NCBI RefSeq assembly: GCF_002019705.1
Contig: NZ_KV917377.1
Coordinates: 2,602,565 to 2,666,564 of the forward strand
Source of the DNA: Shouchella patagoniensis
Lineage (GTDB): Bacteria; Bacillota; Bacilli; Bacillales; Bacillaceae_D
Direction of reading: 5' to 3'
Length of the DNA: 64,000 nucleotides
In this document: in pieces, positions 1-8,382 of the stretch
How the letters are laid out: every line of letters begins with the position of its first letter
Position numbering within the stretch: the stretch's first letter is position 1
Program-made: the position numbers and the translations under genes
Notes under the pieces: model-generated
Told to the model about the DNA's origin: nothing
Database searches by the model: none
The model's input: only the letters and a program-made list of their open reading frames with translations

Positions 1-336
1 AAGAACCTGTCGTTCTTCATATGTAATGAGTTCATCACCTGCAGCGCTTTCAAAGGGCACACCTCCTGAAAGCTCCATTGGGTCCTCTGTAAAAAGATAG
101 AGCGCATCCGTCGTTTCATCAAGCCATTCCATTCGGTCAAATAAAGCTTCTGACGCTCCATATTCCTCGTATACTTGCGCTAATGCTTGTCCTTCCTCTG
201 TGAATCGCGCGATTTGTTCATCCACATAAAGCCGCTCATATAGATAAAAGACGAGCAAGCTAGATAGACCTATAACAGCTGCCGCCGTGGCGGCAATCCC
301 AAACCACACTTTTTTACGGATTGAGAAACCTGTCAT
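1..336 (-). CDS. Sensor histidine kinase, N-terminal part (runs off window)
   Basis: Only the first 112 codons are present; the gene continues leftward out of the window. The start ATG overlaps the stop of the response regulator gene (ATGA), which indicates translational coupling and a two-component pair. The protein begins with a short basic cytoplasmic tail (MTGFSIRKK), then one hydrophobic segment at about residues 9-30, then an acidic segment typical of an extracellular sensor domain. The second membrane helix, HAMP and kinase domains would lie outside the window, so the kinase assignment rests on position, topology and the partner gene rather than on catalytic motifs. Confidence 0.7.
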   Translation of the reverse strand, partial: MTGFSIRKKVWFGIAATAAAVIGLSSLLVFYLYERLYVDEQIARFTEEGQALAQVYEEYGASEALFDRMEWLDETTDALYLFTEDPMELSGGVPFESAAGDELITYEERQVL

Positions 337-1013
337 CCTGTTCCCTCAAATTTATAACCTACGCCCCAAACAGTTTGAATCATCCGACCAGCAGGACCTA
401 ACTTCAAGCGCAGAGTCTTTATATGCGTATCAACAGTTCGTAACGAACTCACACTTACATCAGTCCAAACGTGAGAGAAAAGCTGTTCCCTTGAAAACGC
501 TCTGTTCTGATTTTCCGCTAAAAATAAAAGCAACTCGTACTCTCTTCTTGTCAATACAAGCTCTTGGTCCGATTCGTACACACTCCGGGCACCACGGTTG
601 ATTCGAAGTTCTGCAAATACAAGCAAATCAGATATAGGCTTCAGTTCATAAGACCGCCGTAGTGCTGCCTCAACACGTGCCATCAGCTCTTTTGGACTAA
701 ACGGTTTAACCATATAATCGTCTGCTCCAAGCTTTAAAGCGCGAATCTTGTCTTCCTCATGGCTTCGAGCCGTTAACATAATAACGGGAAGCGCGTATGT
801 TTTCCGAACCGTCTCACATACAGAAAAACCATCCATGCCCTCCATCATCACATCTAAAATAACAAGGTCAATTTGTTTGTCTTGAATAAGGCGTAGAGCA
901 TCCGCTCCATTGCTTGCTGTTAAGGGGATGTACGCTTCCTTTTTTAAATATGTGACAACAAGTTGCAGTAATTCTGGCTCATCATCGACTACAAGAACCG
1001 TCCTTTTCTCCAT
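333..1013 (-). CDS. OmpR/PhoB-family response regulator
   Basis: Cytoplasmic transcription factor of 226 residues, the standard length for the family. The receiver domain (about 1-120) has the acidic pocket D10-D11-E12, phospho-acceptor D54 in VILDVMM and the conserved lysine K103 in MVKPFSP. The C-terminal part (about 130-224) is a winged-helix domain with the family-typical ending VDTHIKTLRLKLG...TVWGVGYKF. The start codon overlaps the stop of the upstream lipoprotein gene by one base and the stop overlaps the kinase start, so lipoprotein, regulator and kinase form one translationally coupled operon. The regulon cannot be read from the sequence. Confidence 0.95.
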   Translation of the reverse strand: MEKRTVLVVDDEPELLQLVVTYLKKEAYIPLTASNGADALRLIQDKQIDLVILDVMMEGMDGFSVCETVRKTYALPVIMLTARSHEEDKIRALKLGADDYMVKPFSPKELMARVEAALRRSYELKPISDLLVFAELRINRGARSVYESDQELVLTRREYELLLFLAENQNRAFSREQLFSHVWTDVSVSSLRTVDTHIKTLRLKLGPAGRMIQTVWGVGYKFEGTG

Positions 1014-1975
1014 TACTTTATCTCTCCTGACGCGATGGCGTGTGGGCCAGAGCCAACAGCAACTTCCCCTGCCACCGTAAATGGATCTTTGTTCACGATT
1101 GTAACTGTGTCACTATCAAAATTACTCACAAGTAACTGGTCTTGATGTATATATACATAGTTCGGGTTTTGCCCAACCTCCACAGTTCCTACCACTTCTG
1201 CTTCTTTGATTTTATAAAGTTGATGGTCTCCGTGACATAAAACAAAAAAGGAAGCGTCCTGTCCACCAGTTATAGCAATTGGCATTAATCCTACATCAAT
1301 TGTTTGTTCCAGCAAACCTGTATCCCCATCATATCCATAAATCATCTGGTTAAGTTCACCCGACTTCCCATGACCCCCAATCCATAACACGTCACCGTCA
1401 TAATACATTCCTGCTGCACGGTCAGTAACAGAAAATGAATTTTCTACCATACCTTCTTCAATATTTATTTGATAAACGCATTCCTCTTCTGTGCTTAATA
1501 CAAACAAACGTCCCTCGTCTGTTACAACCATCTCTGAAAGTTGACCACTTAAAGGAATGGAAACCATCGTCTGACCGCTTTGTTCATCAATTAATTGCAC
1601 TTCATTTTTTTCTTCAAGAGTAACTGCAAATGCTTGTTGATCTGAAACGTGCACAATGGCTGTTGCGCTCTCTTCTAACCGAGTCACTGTGTTTATTTCT
1701 CCATTCATTAAATCGAGTTTAACGATCTCCTTCCCATCATCGGAAAGTGCAGCAACCTGACCATCTCCATACGCTACTTGGGCGCTCCATGCCGACTCAA
1801 GTGGTTCCACTTTTTCTATTTGATCGTTCGTTAAATCTAAGATCGTAAGTGAGGGTTCCTTCAAATGTGAAATGAACGCGTATGAACCGTTTTCATTTGG
1901 CAATGAAAAGGGTTGACCTCCACACGCACTAAGCATTAGTGCCATCATAACAAATCCAACAAGTGATCGCTTCAT
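1013..1975 (-). CDS. Beta-propeller (YncE-like) lipoprotein
   Basis: 320 residues. The N-terminus is a lipoprotein signal peptide with lipobox LSAC (Cys 18), so the protein should be anchored to the outer face of the membrane. The rest is made of repeated units of about 40 residues with patterns such as LTILDLTND, VKLDLMNGEI, VQLIDEQSGQT and VTIVNKDPFTVAGEVAVGSGPHA, the signature of seven-bladed YVTN/YncE beta-propellers. It is first in the operon with the two-component genes, so it may act as an accessory sensor or as a target; that is inference. A GGGGGAA-type ribosome binding site precedes the ATG. Confidence 0.8.
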   Translation of the reverse strand: MKRSLVGFVMMALMLSACGGQPFSLPNENGSYAFISHLKEPSLTILDLTNDQIEKVEPLESAWSAQVAYGDGQVAALSDDGKEIVKLDLMNGEINTVTRLEESATAIVHVSDQQAFAVTLEEKNEVQLIDEQSGQTMVSIPLSGQLSEMVVTDEGRLFVLSTEEECVYQINIEEGMVENSFSVTDRAAGMYYDGDVLWIGGHGKSGELNQMIYGYDGDTGLLEQTIDVGLMPIAITGGQDASFFVLCHGDHQLYKIKEAEVVGTVEVGQNPNYVYIHQDQLLVSNFDSDTVTIVNKDPFTVAGEVAVGSGPHAIASGEIK

Positions 1976-2208
1976 GTCGTTCCCCCTTTTCCCGAACAGT
2001 ATAGCACTTAAATGTGAAATAAATACGAATTCTTAAAGGATTCACTGACGTGTATTCCCATGCTAAAAAAGCCAATCCAGCTCTGTGCTAGATCGACTAT
2101 TCTGCAACAAAAAAAGACAACGTTAAGAAGTGTTTTACCGCTTTATAATCGTGTCTCTACAGTAGCTCCGCCTCACTTTTCCTTGTCACTGTTCACACGG
2201 GCACTCAT

Positions 2209-2658
2209 TTATGTACGAGTCTCTTTGACCTTCTCTGCACGACGGATATGCTCTTTTACATAGTCAGGAGCTTTCACATCACTTAAAATGTATTCAGAGG
2301 ACAACCATTTCACCTCGTCTACTTCCTCTTTGCTTTTGGCAGTCGCTTGCCCAGATGCATGTTCACATAAAAAGACAACGTCCACTACTTGCACACCATT
2401 ATGTGTCGTAAAAAATGAGCTATACACATAATCAATTTGATCCTGTAAACGAATGCCCACTTCTTCCCATACTTCACGGATAACTGTTTTCTCAAGCACA
2501 TCTACGGCATATCCACTCGTTGCATCCACTTTCCCGCCAACTAATGAGAGCTCGCCTGGGGCATGTTCTTCTTTCTCGCTTCGTTTTATGACTAGCCATT
2601 TATTCCCTTCATTAAAAATAGCCGCTTCTACATTAACAATAAACAAGTTTAATCCCAC
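2209..2658 (-). CDS. Nudix hydrolase
   Basis: About 149 residues. The Nudix box is recognisable: GGKVDATSG..., followed by REVWEEVGI (consensus REUxEExGU), with a few extra residues between the glycine-rich start and the glutamate part. The family hydrolyses nucleoside diphosphates linked to another group; the substrate cannot be inferred here. The first possible start is GTG at 2658, but AAGGTGG lies eight bases before an in-frame TTG at 2646, which may be the real start. It lies just downstream of the MFS gene on the same strand and may be cotranscribed with it. Confidence 0.85.
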   Translation of the reverse strand: MGLNLFIVNVEAAIFNEGNKWLVIKRSEKEEHAPGELSLVGGKVDATSGYAVDVLEKTVIREVWEEVGIRLQDQIDYVYSSFFTTHNGVQVVDVVFLCEHASGQATAKSKEEVDEVKWLSSEYILSDVKAPDYVKEHIRRAEKVKETRT

Positions 2659-2685
2659 CTTATGGAAATCTTAAAAAAAGGTTTA

Positions 2686-3843
2686 CTAGCGTTCTTTTAC
2701 ACGTTCATCTAACTTGCTTTTTCCAAGTGCTAATTGAACCACAATCATAGAGACAACAAGTCCTCCCATGAATAATAGTGCAGGCGTAAAACTATTAAAA
2801 TAATCGTACATTCCCCCTACTAATAAAGGCCCTAAAGCCGCGAGTACATATCCGCCCCCTTGATTTAATGCGGATAAGGAGCTTGCTTCATCGGCTGTTC
2901 TCGTCTCAACAATTGGCAGCATTATCGCTAATGGGAACAGCCCCCCTGCACCCATACCAATAAACACCATACCAGCAAGAGGGTGACCTCCGAATAAGAG
3001 AATCAGTAAGCCCGTTAACTCAAACAAACTGCAAATAACTAATGATGTTGTTAAATAGCCATACTTTGAAACAAAGCTAGGCAATGTGAGCGAAACGGGA
3101 ATTTGAATTAGTTGGAAAACGGTTACCATCGTTCCAGCAACGGCGGTTGAGTAACCCATACTAATGACGATTGGTCCGGCCCAAGCAGTTGTTGTATAAA
3201 ACACAGTTGCCATCAAACCAAAAAACAAGGTCATAAGGAGGGCTCTTTTATTCCGAATCGGCAGGGCTGCCTTTGCTTCTTTTACATACGTGTGTTTGTT
3301 AAAAGCCAACTTCAACCACACAAAAACAGCGGCTGCTCCGAGGAGGCCCCATACGGCTAAAGAAGTTCCCCAGTTAAAGCGAGCAACCTCGTAAATCGGA
3401 ACAGATACACCAGCTGCGATACCTGCTCCAACGACAAGCGCCGCTGAATAAATACTTACCAGACCTGGCCTACCCGGGAAATATTGTTTAATAAAACCTG
3501 AAAGAAGTGGACCCGCAATCCCAATACCCACCCCTGCTAAAAAAGCGGTGGCAATTAATAAAACCGATGAACTAATCGCACCTCTCATAAAGGTTGCAAT
3601 TGTAATTAAAACGAGCGATAAGAAGATCGCCCTTTCTAAACCAAATCGTTTGCTAATTTTTGCTGCAAACGGAGCAAAAACGCCCATACAAAGAACTGGC
3701 AGCGTCGTCAACAAACTAGCTGTCATCCCACTCATTCCAAGAGAAGCTTGAATGGATTCGAGCAATGGCGACACTGAAGTAATCGCTGGGCGCAAATTGA
3801 GTGCTGCCAGAAACAAAGCGAGCAGCAAGTAAAATGTCCTCAT
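2686..3843 (-). CDS. MFS transporter, CynX/NimT-like
   Basis: 385 residues with about 12 hydrophobic segments. The opening LALFLAALNLRPAITSVSPLL, with an Arg-Pro in helix 1, is characteristic of the cyanate/2-nitroimidazole transporter branch of the major facilitator superfamily. The family exports or imports small anions or drugs; the substrate here is unknown. A GGGAG ribosome binding site sits about eight bases before ATG. The short gap to the Nudix gene suggests a two-gene unit. Confidence 0.85.
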   Translation of the reverse strand: MRTFYLLLALFLAALNLRPAITSVSPLLESIQASLGMSGMTASLLTTLPVLCMGVFAPFAAKISKRFGLERAIFLSLVLITIATFMRGAISSSVLLIATAFLAGVGIGIAGPLLSGFIKQYFPGRPGLVSIYSAALVVGAGIAAGVSVPIYEVARFNWGTSLAVWGLLGAAAVFVWLKLAFNKHTYVKEAKAALPIRNKRALLMTLFFGLMATVFYTTTAWAGPIVISMGYSTAVAGTMVTVFQLIQIPVSLTLPSFVSKYGYLTTSLVICSLFELTGLLILLFGGHPLAGMVFIGMGAGGLFPLAIMLPIVETRTADEASSLSALNQGGGYVLAALGPLLVGGMYDYFNSFTPALLFMGGLVVSMIVVQLALGKSKLDERVKER

Positions 3844-4078
3844 CGTTTTCTCTCCCTAGATCGATCAACTATTAAAAAGATCTTTCTGTCTATTCAAACA
3901 GAATAAGCAAGGGCTTATCATCCGTCAAGCATCATTTGGGGGCATGAACCATTAAAAACGCTCTTCTCAACTCGCTTGTCCACCTCTTACCTTCTTAAGT
4001 CCAACCTTTCTAAAAGGAATTACATGACTATTTTGTCGAATAATGGTTATTAGAAAAACAAGTGTAGGAGTGATGGGT

Positions 4079-4411
4079 TTGAAAATCGGGCAATTAGAAG
4101 CAATAAATTTGTTAAGCCTTGTAGAAAATCAAAAAGAATACAGCAATTTTATTGTGAGCGAGATTAACAACCATTCCTTACGTATTGCCGTCATTGACGG
4201 CGAATATCATTGGCACAGTCACGAGGACTGCGATGAACTCTTCCTTGTACTGGAAGGAGAGCTCTTTATTGATTTCGAAGATCGGACAGTCTCATTAAAA
4301 CCTGGTGAAATGTTCACAATCCCGGCAGCAACTCGCCACCGTACACGATCATACACGCGTACGGTTAATCTATGTTTCGAAAAAACAGAAACAGACATAT
4401 CGGGAAGCTAA
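4079..4411 (+). CDS. Small cupin-domain protein
   Basis: Single-domain cupin of 110 residues. The first cupin motif is visible as HWHSHEDCDELFLVLEGE and the second as PGEMFTIPAATRH, giving the His, His, Glu and His metal ligands. The reading frame extends upstream to ATG 4043, but TAGGAG at 4065-4070 is eight bases before TTG 4079 (MKIGQLEAIN), so the TTG is preferred; ATG 4073 is too close to the site. It precedes the PfkB kinase and GntR regulator and may support sugar-acid metabolism, but no specific reaction can be assigned. Confidence 0.75.
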   Translation: MKIGQLEAINLLSLVENQKEYSNFIVSEINNHSLRIAVIDGEYHWHSHEDCDELFLVLEGELFIDFEDRTVSLKPGEMFTIPAATRHRTRSYTRTVNLCFEKTETDISGS

Positions 4412-4442
4412 CGGTTCGAAGACAAAATGGACTGATATTTTC

Positions 4443-4456
4443 AATATTATAATGTT
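4443..4456. promoter_or_regulatory. Near-palindrome AATATTATAATGTT, candidate GntR operator
   Basis: Fourteen bases that differ at one position from the perfect palindrome AACATTATAATGTT at 12096-12109 upstream of the divergent DgaE/DgaF operon. In both places the sequence continues with AT and contains TATAAT, so it also looks like a -10 box. It ends about 28 bases before the kinase ATG. Being shared by the two transcription units beside the GntR/UTRA gene makes it a candidate operator for that regulator (inference). Confidence 0.5.
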
Positions 4457-4484
4457 ATACTGTTTATAAAAGGAGGCTCTCTCC

Positions 4485-5480
4485 ATGATTTATGCATTTG
4501 GTGAAGTGATGATGCGGCTGGAAGCACCACAGTATCAAAAACTACCACAAGCGTCATCGTTGCTTGTGTCTTATTCTGGAACCGGCGTCAATGTACTTAG
4601 TGGATTAAGCCATTTTGGTCATGAAACTGCGATGATTACCAAGTTGCCAAACAATTCACTTGGTGCGGCTGCGAAGTCCTATCTCCAATCTCTTGGTATT
4701 CAAACAGGGCAGAGCATTTATGGTGGAAATACGCTCGGACTCTATTTCCTTGAGCGAGGATTCGGTGGAAGAACTTCCACCGTCACTTACACGGACCGGA
4801 GCCAAAGCAGCTTTTGCACATCGCAATTGGACGAATTCGATTTAGACAGCTTGGACGCGGCAAGCCTCATTCATTTTTGCGGAATTAGTTTAGCAGTCTC
4901 CGCCCATACACGGAAATTGACGCTCGCTGTTGCTCGTAAAGCAAAAGAACGTGGGCTGACGATTTCGTTTGACTGCAACTACCGCCCGAAACTGTGGACA
5001 AACGGATACGCAGAAGCGCAACCCGTTTATGAGGAAATGCTTCGTCTAGCCGATATTTGTTTCATAACAGAAGCCGACGCAAAGTTGATCCTTGGCTTCA
5101 AAACCACATACCTACATAAAAAAGAGCAAATTGGGGACCTGCTGCCACGAGTTGCGCAAACGTTCCATATACAACTGATTGCAGGAACAATTCGCGCGGT
5201 AAAATCGGTTTCTGAACAAACACTCATAGGGTTTCTTGTCAAAGATGGATCGGTCACTTATTCACATATGCACCACCTGCATGTGTTAGACCGCATTGGT
5301 GGAGGGGATGGATTCGCAAGCGGCGTCTTGCATGGTTTGCAAACAAAGATGCCACCTGAAGAATGGATTGAATTCGCCACGTCAGCTGGAGTCTTAGCTC
5401 ATACAACCGTTGGCGACTCGCCTGTCTCCACAATTACAGATGTCTTGCGTCTCAAACAAACACTTGATTTAGAAAGGTAA
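4485..5480 (+). CDS. kdgK: PfkB-family sugar kinase, probable 2-keto-3-deoxygluconate kinase
   Basis: 331 residues with the ribokinase/PfkB fold. Visible marks are the N-terminal IYAFGEVMMRL, the glycine-rich SGTGVNVLSGLSHFG and the catalytic signature DRIGGGDGFASGVLHGL with its anion hole and catalytic Asp. The family phosphorylates sugars with ATP; the 2-keto-3-deoxygluconate assignment follows from similarity of the N-terminal region to KdgK and from the neighbouring KDPG-aldolase-like gene, which would consume the product. An AAAGGAGG site precedes ATG. The stop overlaps the start of the GntR gene (TAATG), so the two are translationally coupled. Confidence 0.8.
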   Translation: MIYAFGEVMMRLEAPQYQKLPQASSLLVSYSGTGVNVLSGLSHFGHETAMITKLPNNSLGAAAKSYLQSLGIQTGQSIYGGNTLGLYFLERGFGGRTSTVTYTDRSQSSFCTSQLDEFDLDSLDAASLIHFCGISLAVSAHTRKLTLAVARKAKERGLTISFDCNYRPKLWTNGYAEAQPVYEEMLRLADICFITEADAKLILGFKTTYLHKKEQIGDLLPRVAQTFHIQLIAGTIRAVKSVSEQTLIGFLVKDGSVTYSHMHHLHVLDRIGGGDGFASGVLHGLQTKMPPEEWIEFATSAGVLAHTTVGDSPVSTITDVLRLKQTLDLER

Positions 5481-6196
5481 TGAAAATGAAGTTAAACCGA
5501 AAAAATGGGCCGTTATATACACAAATAAAAAACATCCTTAAAGAGCGTATTTTAAGTCAAGTCTATCCCGTCAGGTCTCTCATACCACCTGAATCACAAC
5601 TTGAACTTGAGTTTGGTGTCAGCAAAATTACAGTTAGGAAAGCAGTGGAACAACTGGCAAGTGAAGGTTATGTCGATAAACGTAGTGGAATTGGTACAAC
5701 AGTGCTTGATAATGCTGCTATTATTAATATGTCGACAGGACAAAATTTCTCAAGCCATTTGCTGCAAGCAGGCAAGCAATTGTCTAAGGAAGTGCTGTCC
5801 ATTTCGCAACAGACCGCACCGCCAGACTCCTTGAAACACATTTGCTCAATAAAAGCGTACACGTTAATTGAAAGGCTCTATTATCTTGATCAAAAGCCTT
5901 ATATTTATATGGTTCATTATATCCCGAACACGATTGCCCTTTCCTTAGAACCGGGGATCTATGAACGGTCGCTTTACAACGCCCTGCAAGAATCTGGCGT
6001 TTCCTTTAATCGGTTTAGAGACGAGTTTCATGTGGCTGCCCCACCCATGGCAGTGAGCAAACTCCTGCTCATAGAACAAAAGCCACTGCTTGTACGAACG
6101 CGCTCTGCTTACGACTTACACGAATCGCTGATCGAGTATTCCATTGCTTATTATTTAACTGACTTGCATAGCTATGTCATTAATTTCAATGTGTAA
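5480..6196 (+). CDS. GntR/HutC-type transcriptional regulator (UTRA domain)
   Basis: 238 residues. Residues 8-75 form the GntR winged helix (LYTQIKNILKERIL, PPESQLELEFGVSKITVRKAVEQLASEGYV, RSGIGTTV). Residues 90-235 are a UTRA ligand-binding domain, with the characteristic LIERLYYLDQKPYIYMVHYIP and the near-terminal SIAYYLTDLHSY. Regulators of this class sense phosphorylated sugars or sugar acids. Coupled to the PfkB kinase and next to the DgaE/DgaF operon, it probably controls both; the shared palindrome is the proposed site. Confidence 0.9.
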   Translation: MKMKLNRKNGPLYTQIKNILKERILSQVYPVRSLIPPESQLELEFGVSKITVRKAVEQLASEGYVDKRSGIGTTVLDNAAIINMSTGQNFSSHLLQAGKQLSKEVLSISQQTAPPDSLKHICSIKAYTLIERLYYLDQKPYIYMVHYIPNTIALSLEPGIYERSLYNALQESGVSFNRFRDEFHVAAPPMAVSKLLLIEQKPLLVRTRSAYDLHESLIEYSIAYYLTDLHSYVINFNV

Positions 6197-6278
6197 AGCC
6201 AAATGCCTGGATTCTCCTTTTTTCTATTGGAAACTCCTGGTCTTATCTATACGCCTGTCTTTTTATTACTTCCAACTG

Positions 6279-6307
6279 TTGACAGACTTTTTGTTCGGGA
6301 GTATGAT
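6279..6307 (+). promoter_or_regulatory. Sigma-A promoter of the small RHH gene
   Basis: TTGACA at 6279-6284 and TATGAT at 6302-6307 are separated by exactly 17 bases, an almost ideal vegetative promoter. It points at the 51-codon gene starting at 6385 and leaves a leader of about 70 bases. Confidence 0.8.
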
Positions 6308-6384
6308 TCACTTGAAAAAAGTCTTCAAAGATAATCTTCATCGCCAATGGTCGATCGTTCCATTTAACCAAAGAAGGAGTCAGA

Positions 6385-6540
6385 ATGAAACGCATTCCAA
6401 AGCTAATAAAATTCCCAACCGATCTCGTTCAGCAGATTGAAACCTATCGAAAAAAGAAAAAGATCAGCACGTTCTCTGGAGCAGTATACGCCTTGTTACG
6501 AAAAGGCTTGCAAGGAACGGACCGCGATAACGTCCGTTGA
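6385..6540 (+). CDS. Small ribbon-helix-helix-type DNA-binding protein
   Basis: A 51-residue basic protein (MKRIPKLIKFPTDLVQQIET, then YRKKKK, then a short helix with FSGAVYALLRKGL). The pattern of a short beta strand (LIKFPTDLV), a helix, a polar turn and a second helix with F-x-x-A-V-x-x-L-L matches the Arc/CopG ribbon-helix-helix fold. AAGGAG lies six bases before ATG and a near-consensus sigma-A promoter lies upstream, so this is very likely a real, well expressed gene in spite of its length. It converges on dgaF with only seven bases between stops. Target unknown; a local regulator is possible. Confidence 0.75.
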   Translation: MKRIPKLIKFPTDLVQQIETYRKKKKISTFSGAVYALLRKGLQGTDRDNVR

Positions 6541-6547
6541 TCACGTT

Positions 6548-7288
6548 TTAAAGGCTACGATCCACTAACGCCTTCATTTTGCCATGCAATTTTGCAACAG
6601 CCTCCGTTTTAGTTAGGCTCGTTTCTTTATCAATAATAGATGAATACACATGGGGAATGACCTTTTCAACCCCTTCATCAAGCGCAATTTGCACAATTTC
6701 TTCTACATTTTCTAAGTCAATTCCACCAGTCGGTTCAAGCCAAAACGATTGTTTCGCACATGCTTTTGCAACAACGCGGTATTCATCAACCGTTTCAAGC
6801 CCCCTCATCGGGAAAAATTTAACGGAGTTTGCGCCCATATCTTTCATCATCGCAATCGCTGTATCAATTGGCACAACGGCCGGCTCTTCCTTCGAACTAA
6901 GCGGTCCAGTTGAAACGGCTACATAGCCAGGCTTTCCTGTAGGCGACACAAGGCAATTGATAATTGTGTCTTCATTCTCAACAGCTGCGCGCGTGTAACC
7001 CACTCCTGTAAAAACTTGATTAATGTGCTTTGGTTTATAGCTTCGCACGATTTCGCCAACCATCTTCCATTGGTTTGGGTCTCCTGCACCTAAACCAACC
7101 GAGACACAGTTGTCAATTTCCACTCCATAACCCTTCATTGCCTCTGCTGCAGCTTCGACTGTGCTATAGTTTTTCGACAATACGCCAATAAGCGCGTACC
7201 CCTCCGCTGCTTCAAAACAGTCTTTTGCGTTTTCAATTGAGCTCGCAAGCACATTTACACTAACGCGGCCTTTATAAAATGGACTCAT
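6548..7288 (-). CDS. dgaF: DgaF-like KDGP aldolase
   Basis: 246 residues from the ATG at 7288, which has GGGAGG eight bases upstream and overlaps the stop of the upstream gene (ATGA). The protein resembles the EF_0839/DgaF group of 2-dehydro-3-deoxy-6-phosphogluconate aldolases: VSVGLGAGDPNQW, VKFFPMRGLETVDEY with a probable Schiff-base lysine, and LEPTGGIDLENVEEI. The expected reaction is cleavage of KDPG to pyruvate and glyceraldehyde 3-phosphate. It is the last gene of the eight-gene operon and follows the lyase that would make its substrate. Confidence 0.85.
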   Translation of the reverse strand: MSPFYKGRVSVNVLASSIENAKDCFEAAEGYALIGVLSKNYSTVEAAAEAMKGYGVEIDNCVSVGLGAGDPNQWKMVGEIVRSYKPKHINQVFTGVGYTRAAVENEDTIINCLVSPTGKPGYVAVSTGPLSSKEEPAVVPIDTAIAMMKDMGANSVKFFPMRGLETVDEYRVVAKACAKQSFWLEPTGGIDLENVEEIVQIALDEGVEKVIPHVYSSIIDKETSLTKTEAVAKLHGKMKALVDRSL

Positions 7289-8382
7289 CGCTTTCCCTCC
7301 CATAATTCGTTAAACCGCTTCACAATGAAATCAGCGTCGCCATCAAGCAATGGCCGCGGATCTAAATCAATATGCCCTTCATTGGCATGGTAATCGCGTG
7401 TATAGATCGGAATATCGCCTTTTTTAAGCAACTCGACCAACTTCACCGCACTCATCTTTCCAAGATCGCTATCAACATGCACCCGCGCGCGTACAATAGG
7501 CCGCCCAGCAGGGTCTTCCGTAGTTTCAACACGAACTCCTTCAAGCTGATTCAATGCGTCAAAAACCTTGACTACGTCATGCTGTTCAGCAAGGCTCATC
7601 GTTTTTTGTCCATATTCATCAAGCGCAGCCAGCAGACCAAACACAGTTTCTTTGCCTACTTTCATCGCCCGGCCAATATAGGATCGATGTGCGACTGCAT
7701 AAGAAACAAACTCGTTTTTCCCAGCTAAAATCCCACATGACGGACCTTCTATCGCTTTGGATCCACTAAAAATAACAAGATCGCTCACTTCGCTAAAAGT
7801 TGAAATGCCATCTTCCGCAGCTGCATCAACGATCAACGGAATGTTTTTTTCCTTGCACACTTTGTAAATCGATTCAAGCGTTGGCATATTTTTTTGGACG
7901 CAGTGATGGGATTGAACGAATAAAACAGCTGCTGTTTTCTCATTTACTGCATGTATTACATGTTCGGGCTTGCAGCCATTGGCGTAACCAACTTCTTTTA
8001 CAATGCCGCCTCCAAGATAGACCATCGTCTCAATTGGCGCACCGTAATCAACATTATGGCCTTTCATCAAGATGATCTCATTCGCTAGTTTCGGTGCTTC
8101 CTTATGAAGATGTTCAACCAAATAAGGATCCTCTTTTGTAATAAGCCCGGCGATTGCTAACGTTAATGCTGCGGAAGCCGAGTTTGTAATCATCGCGCTT
8201 TCGCTCTGGCAATGGGCGGCAACTAGTTCTCCTGATCGCTTATAAAGCTCTGCCATTTCAAAATAGTGCTTGCCGCCATAAGCGATTCCACTTAAAACAG
8301 CTTCTGATAACGTCGAAACTCCTAAAATCGTCATTCTGCCACTTGCATTGATCGTCTTTTTTAAGCCATAATCAGAGCTCAT
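7285..8382 (-). CDS. dgaE: DgaE-like PLP-dependent lyase (SelA fold)
   Basis: 365 residues from ATG 8382, chosen because GGAGG is seven bases upstream; the frame itself is open further to 8457. SelA/cystathionine-type PLP fold with YGLKKTINASGRMTILGVST at the start, LIVDAAAED (aspartate for the PLP nitrogen) and VIFSGSKAIEGPSCG (PLP lysine). DgaE of Salmonella converts D-glucosaminate 6-phosphate to KDPG plus ammonia (established); the same role is inferred here. It overlaps the amidohydrolase gene by 11 bases and dgaF by 4 bases, so expression is coupled. Confidence 0.85.
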   Translation of the reverse strand: MSSDYGLKKTINASGRMTILGVSTLSEAVLSGIAYGGKHYFEMAELYKRSGELVAAHCQSESAMITNSASAALTLAIAGLITKEDPYLVEHLHKEAPKLANEIILMKGHNVDYGAPIETMVYLGGGIVKEVGYANGCKPEHVIHAVNEKTAAVLFVQSHHCVQKNMPTLESIYKVCKEKNIPLIVDAAAEDGISTFSEVSDLVIFSGSKAIEGPSCGILAGKNEFVSYAVAHRSYIGRAMKVGKETVFGLLAALDEYGQKTMSLAEQHDVVKVFDALNQLEGVRVETTEDPAGRPIVRARVHVDSDLGKMSAVKLVELLKKGDIPIYTRDYHANEGHIDLDPRPLLDGDADFIVKRFNELWEGKR

